Shown here: in pieces, positions 63,601 through 64,000 of the stretch
Layout: each line of letters starts with the position of its first letter
Position numbering within the stretch: the first letter of the stretch is position 1
Assembly: GCA_029207755.1 (NCBI GenBank)
Contig: JARCOQ010000006.1
Coordinates: 70,902,093 to 70,966,092 of the forward strand
Length of the DNA stretch: 64,000 nucleotides
Direction: 5' to 3'
From: Chamaea fasciata
Lineage: Eukaryota > Chordata > Aves > Passeriformes > Sylviidae
The notes under the pieces: generated by a model
Database searches by the model: none
Seen by the model: the letters and a program-made list of their open reading frames with translations, nothing else
What the model was told of the DNA's origin: nothing
Position numbers and translations under genes: made by a program

Positions 63601-64000
63601 TTTTTTGTAGTAGTTTCTGGAGCTGTTGACTCCCGAGGGAAGAATCCAGGACCCAGCAGTGAACTGTGTCCCTAGATCAGGACATGTATTTTGAGCATCA
63701 CATGGCCTCTCTTCCACCTCCATGGGATCGATAGCTCAGTATCCTGATGCTGGCTGCTACAAAATATTCCTGTAAATTAGAGGGTTTCATTCATTAAGCA
63801 GATAAATTAACCAAAGTGATACCCCCACCTGTTGCTAGAGATAGAACACAAAACCAATGTGGAATACTATTGTTTAAAGAGAGTAAAAGACATGTCTATG
63901 TTTTGAAAGTAGCTTTGGGAGGTTCCTTCAAGGAGTGTAAGAAGAGCCAGAAGATACATGCATTTAGTTTTTAATTTTACTTTTCAATATTATGTGTGTG

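Larger units (their letters stand above)
46980..64000 (+). other. ANK2: ANK2 intron 1, 5' part
   Basis: The intron starts at the GT at 46980-46981 and continues beyond the window. The sequence is AT-leaning with three CR1 fragments (60137, 61465, 63530), CA and GT microsatellites, a T17 run and a 20-bp tandem duplication. I looked for the alternative short first exon known in mammals (beginning MTTMLQ) and did not see it. No acceptor plus ankyrin-repeat coding sequence was found. Confidence 0.8.

Noticed and set aside
1..64000. CRISPR arrays, insertion sequences, operons, riboswitches, rRNA genes
   Set aside because: None seen; sequence character is vertebrate nuclear, so prokaryotic feature types do not apply.

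Overview
The window looks like a stretch of bird nuclear chromosome. It is AT-leaning and intron/intergenic-like. It carries at least nine fragments of the CR1 LINE with the typical avian 3' tail (a ...CCAACCC-AAACC...TTCTATGATTCT type end). It has one sharp CpG island, and no operons, phage genes or dense gene packing. CR1 is also found in reptiles, but the repertoire here (CR1 tails only, no recognisable SINEs) fits a bird best. The species cannot be named from the sequence.

One protein-coding exon is recognised with confidence: the first coding exon of ANK2 (ankyrin-B) at 46899-46979 on the + strand. It encodes 27 residues and ends in phase 0 at a GT donor. It lies in a CpG island (about 46470-47210) with GC boxes, a short GCC repeat and no TATA box, so this is very probably the exon-1 promoter. 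Everything downstream (46980-64000) is the start of ANK2 intron 1; the next coding exon is beyond the window.

The 46.5 kb upstream holds no exon I can recognise. It may be intergenic or, if an upstream alternative ANK2 promoter is used as in mammals, intronic. It contains CR1 fragments, microsatellites, several AT-rich blocks and a few candidate regulatory segments: RFX X-box-like palindromes near 29.4 kb and 40.6 kb, and small CpG-rich clusters at 17.0 kb and 28.6 kb.

The most interesting spot is the ANK2 promoter itself. A CR1 3' end stops about 209 bp before the ANK2 start codon. An ATG inside the CR1 tail opens a frame that runs without a stop into the ANK2 coding frame (84 extra codons). 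A separate 11-codon upstream ORF ends one base before the ANK2 ATG. A G-quadruplex-like run of G triplets begins three bases inside the splice donor. I found no wholly new biological system; these are testable oddities in an otherwise ordinary vertebrate window.
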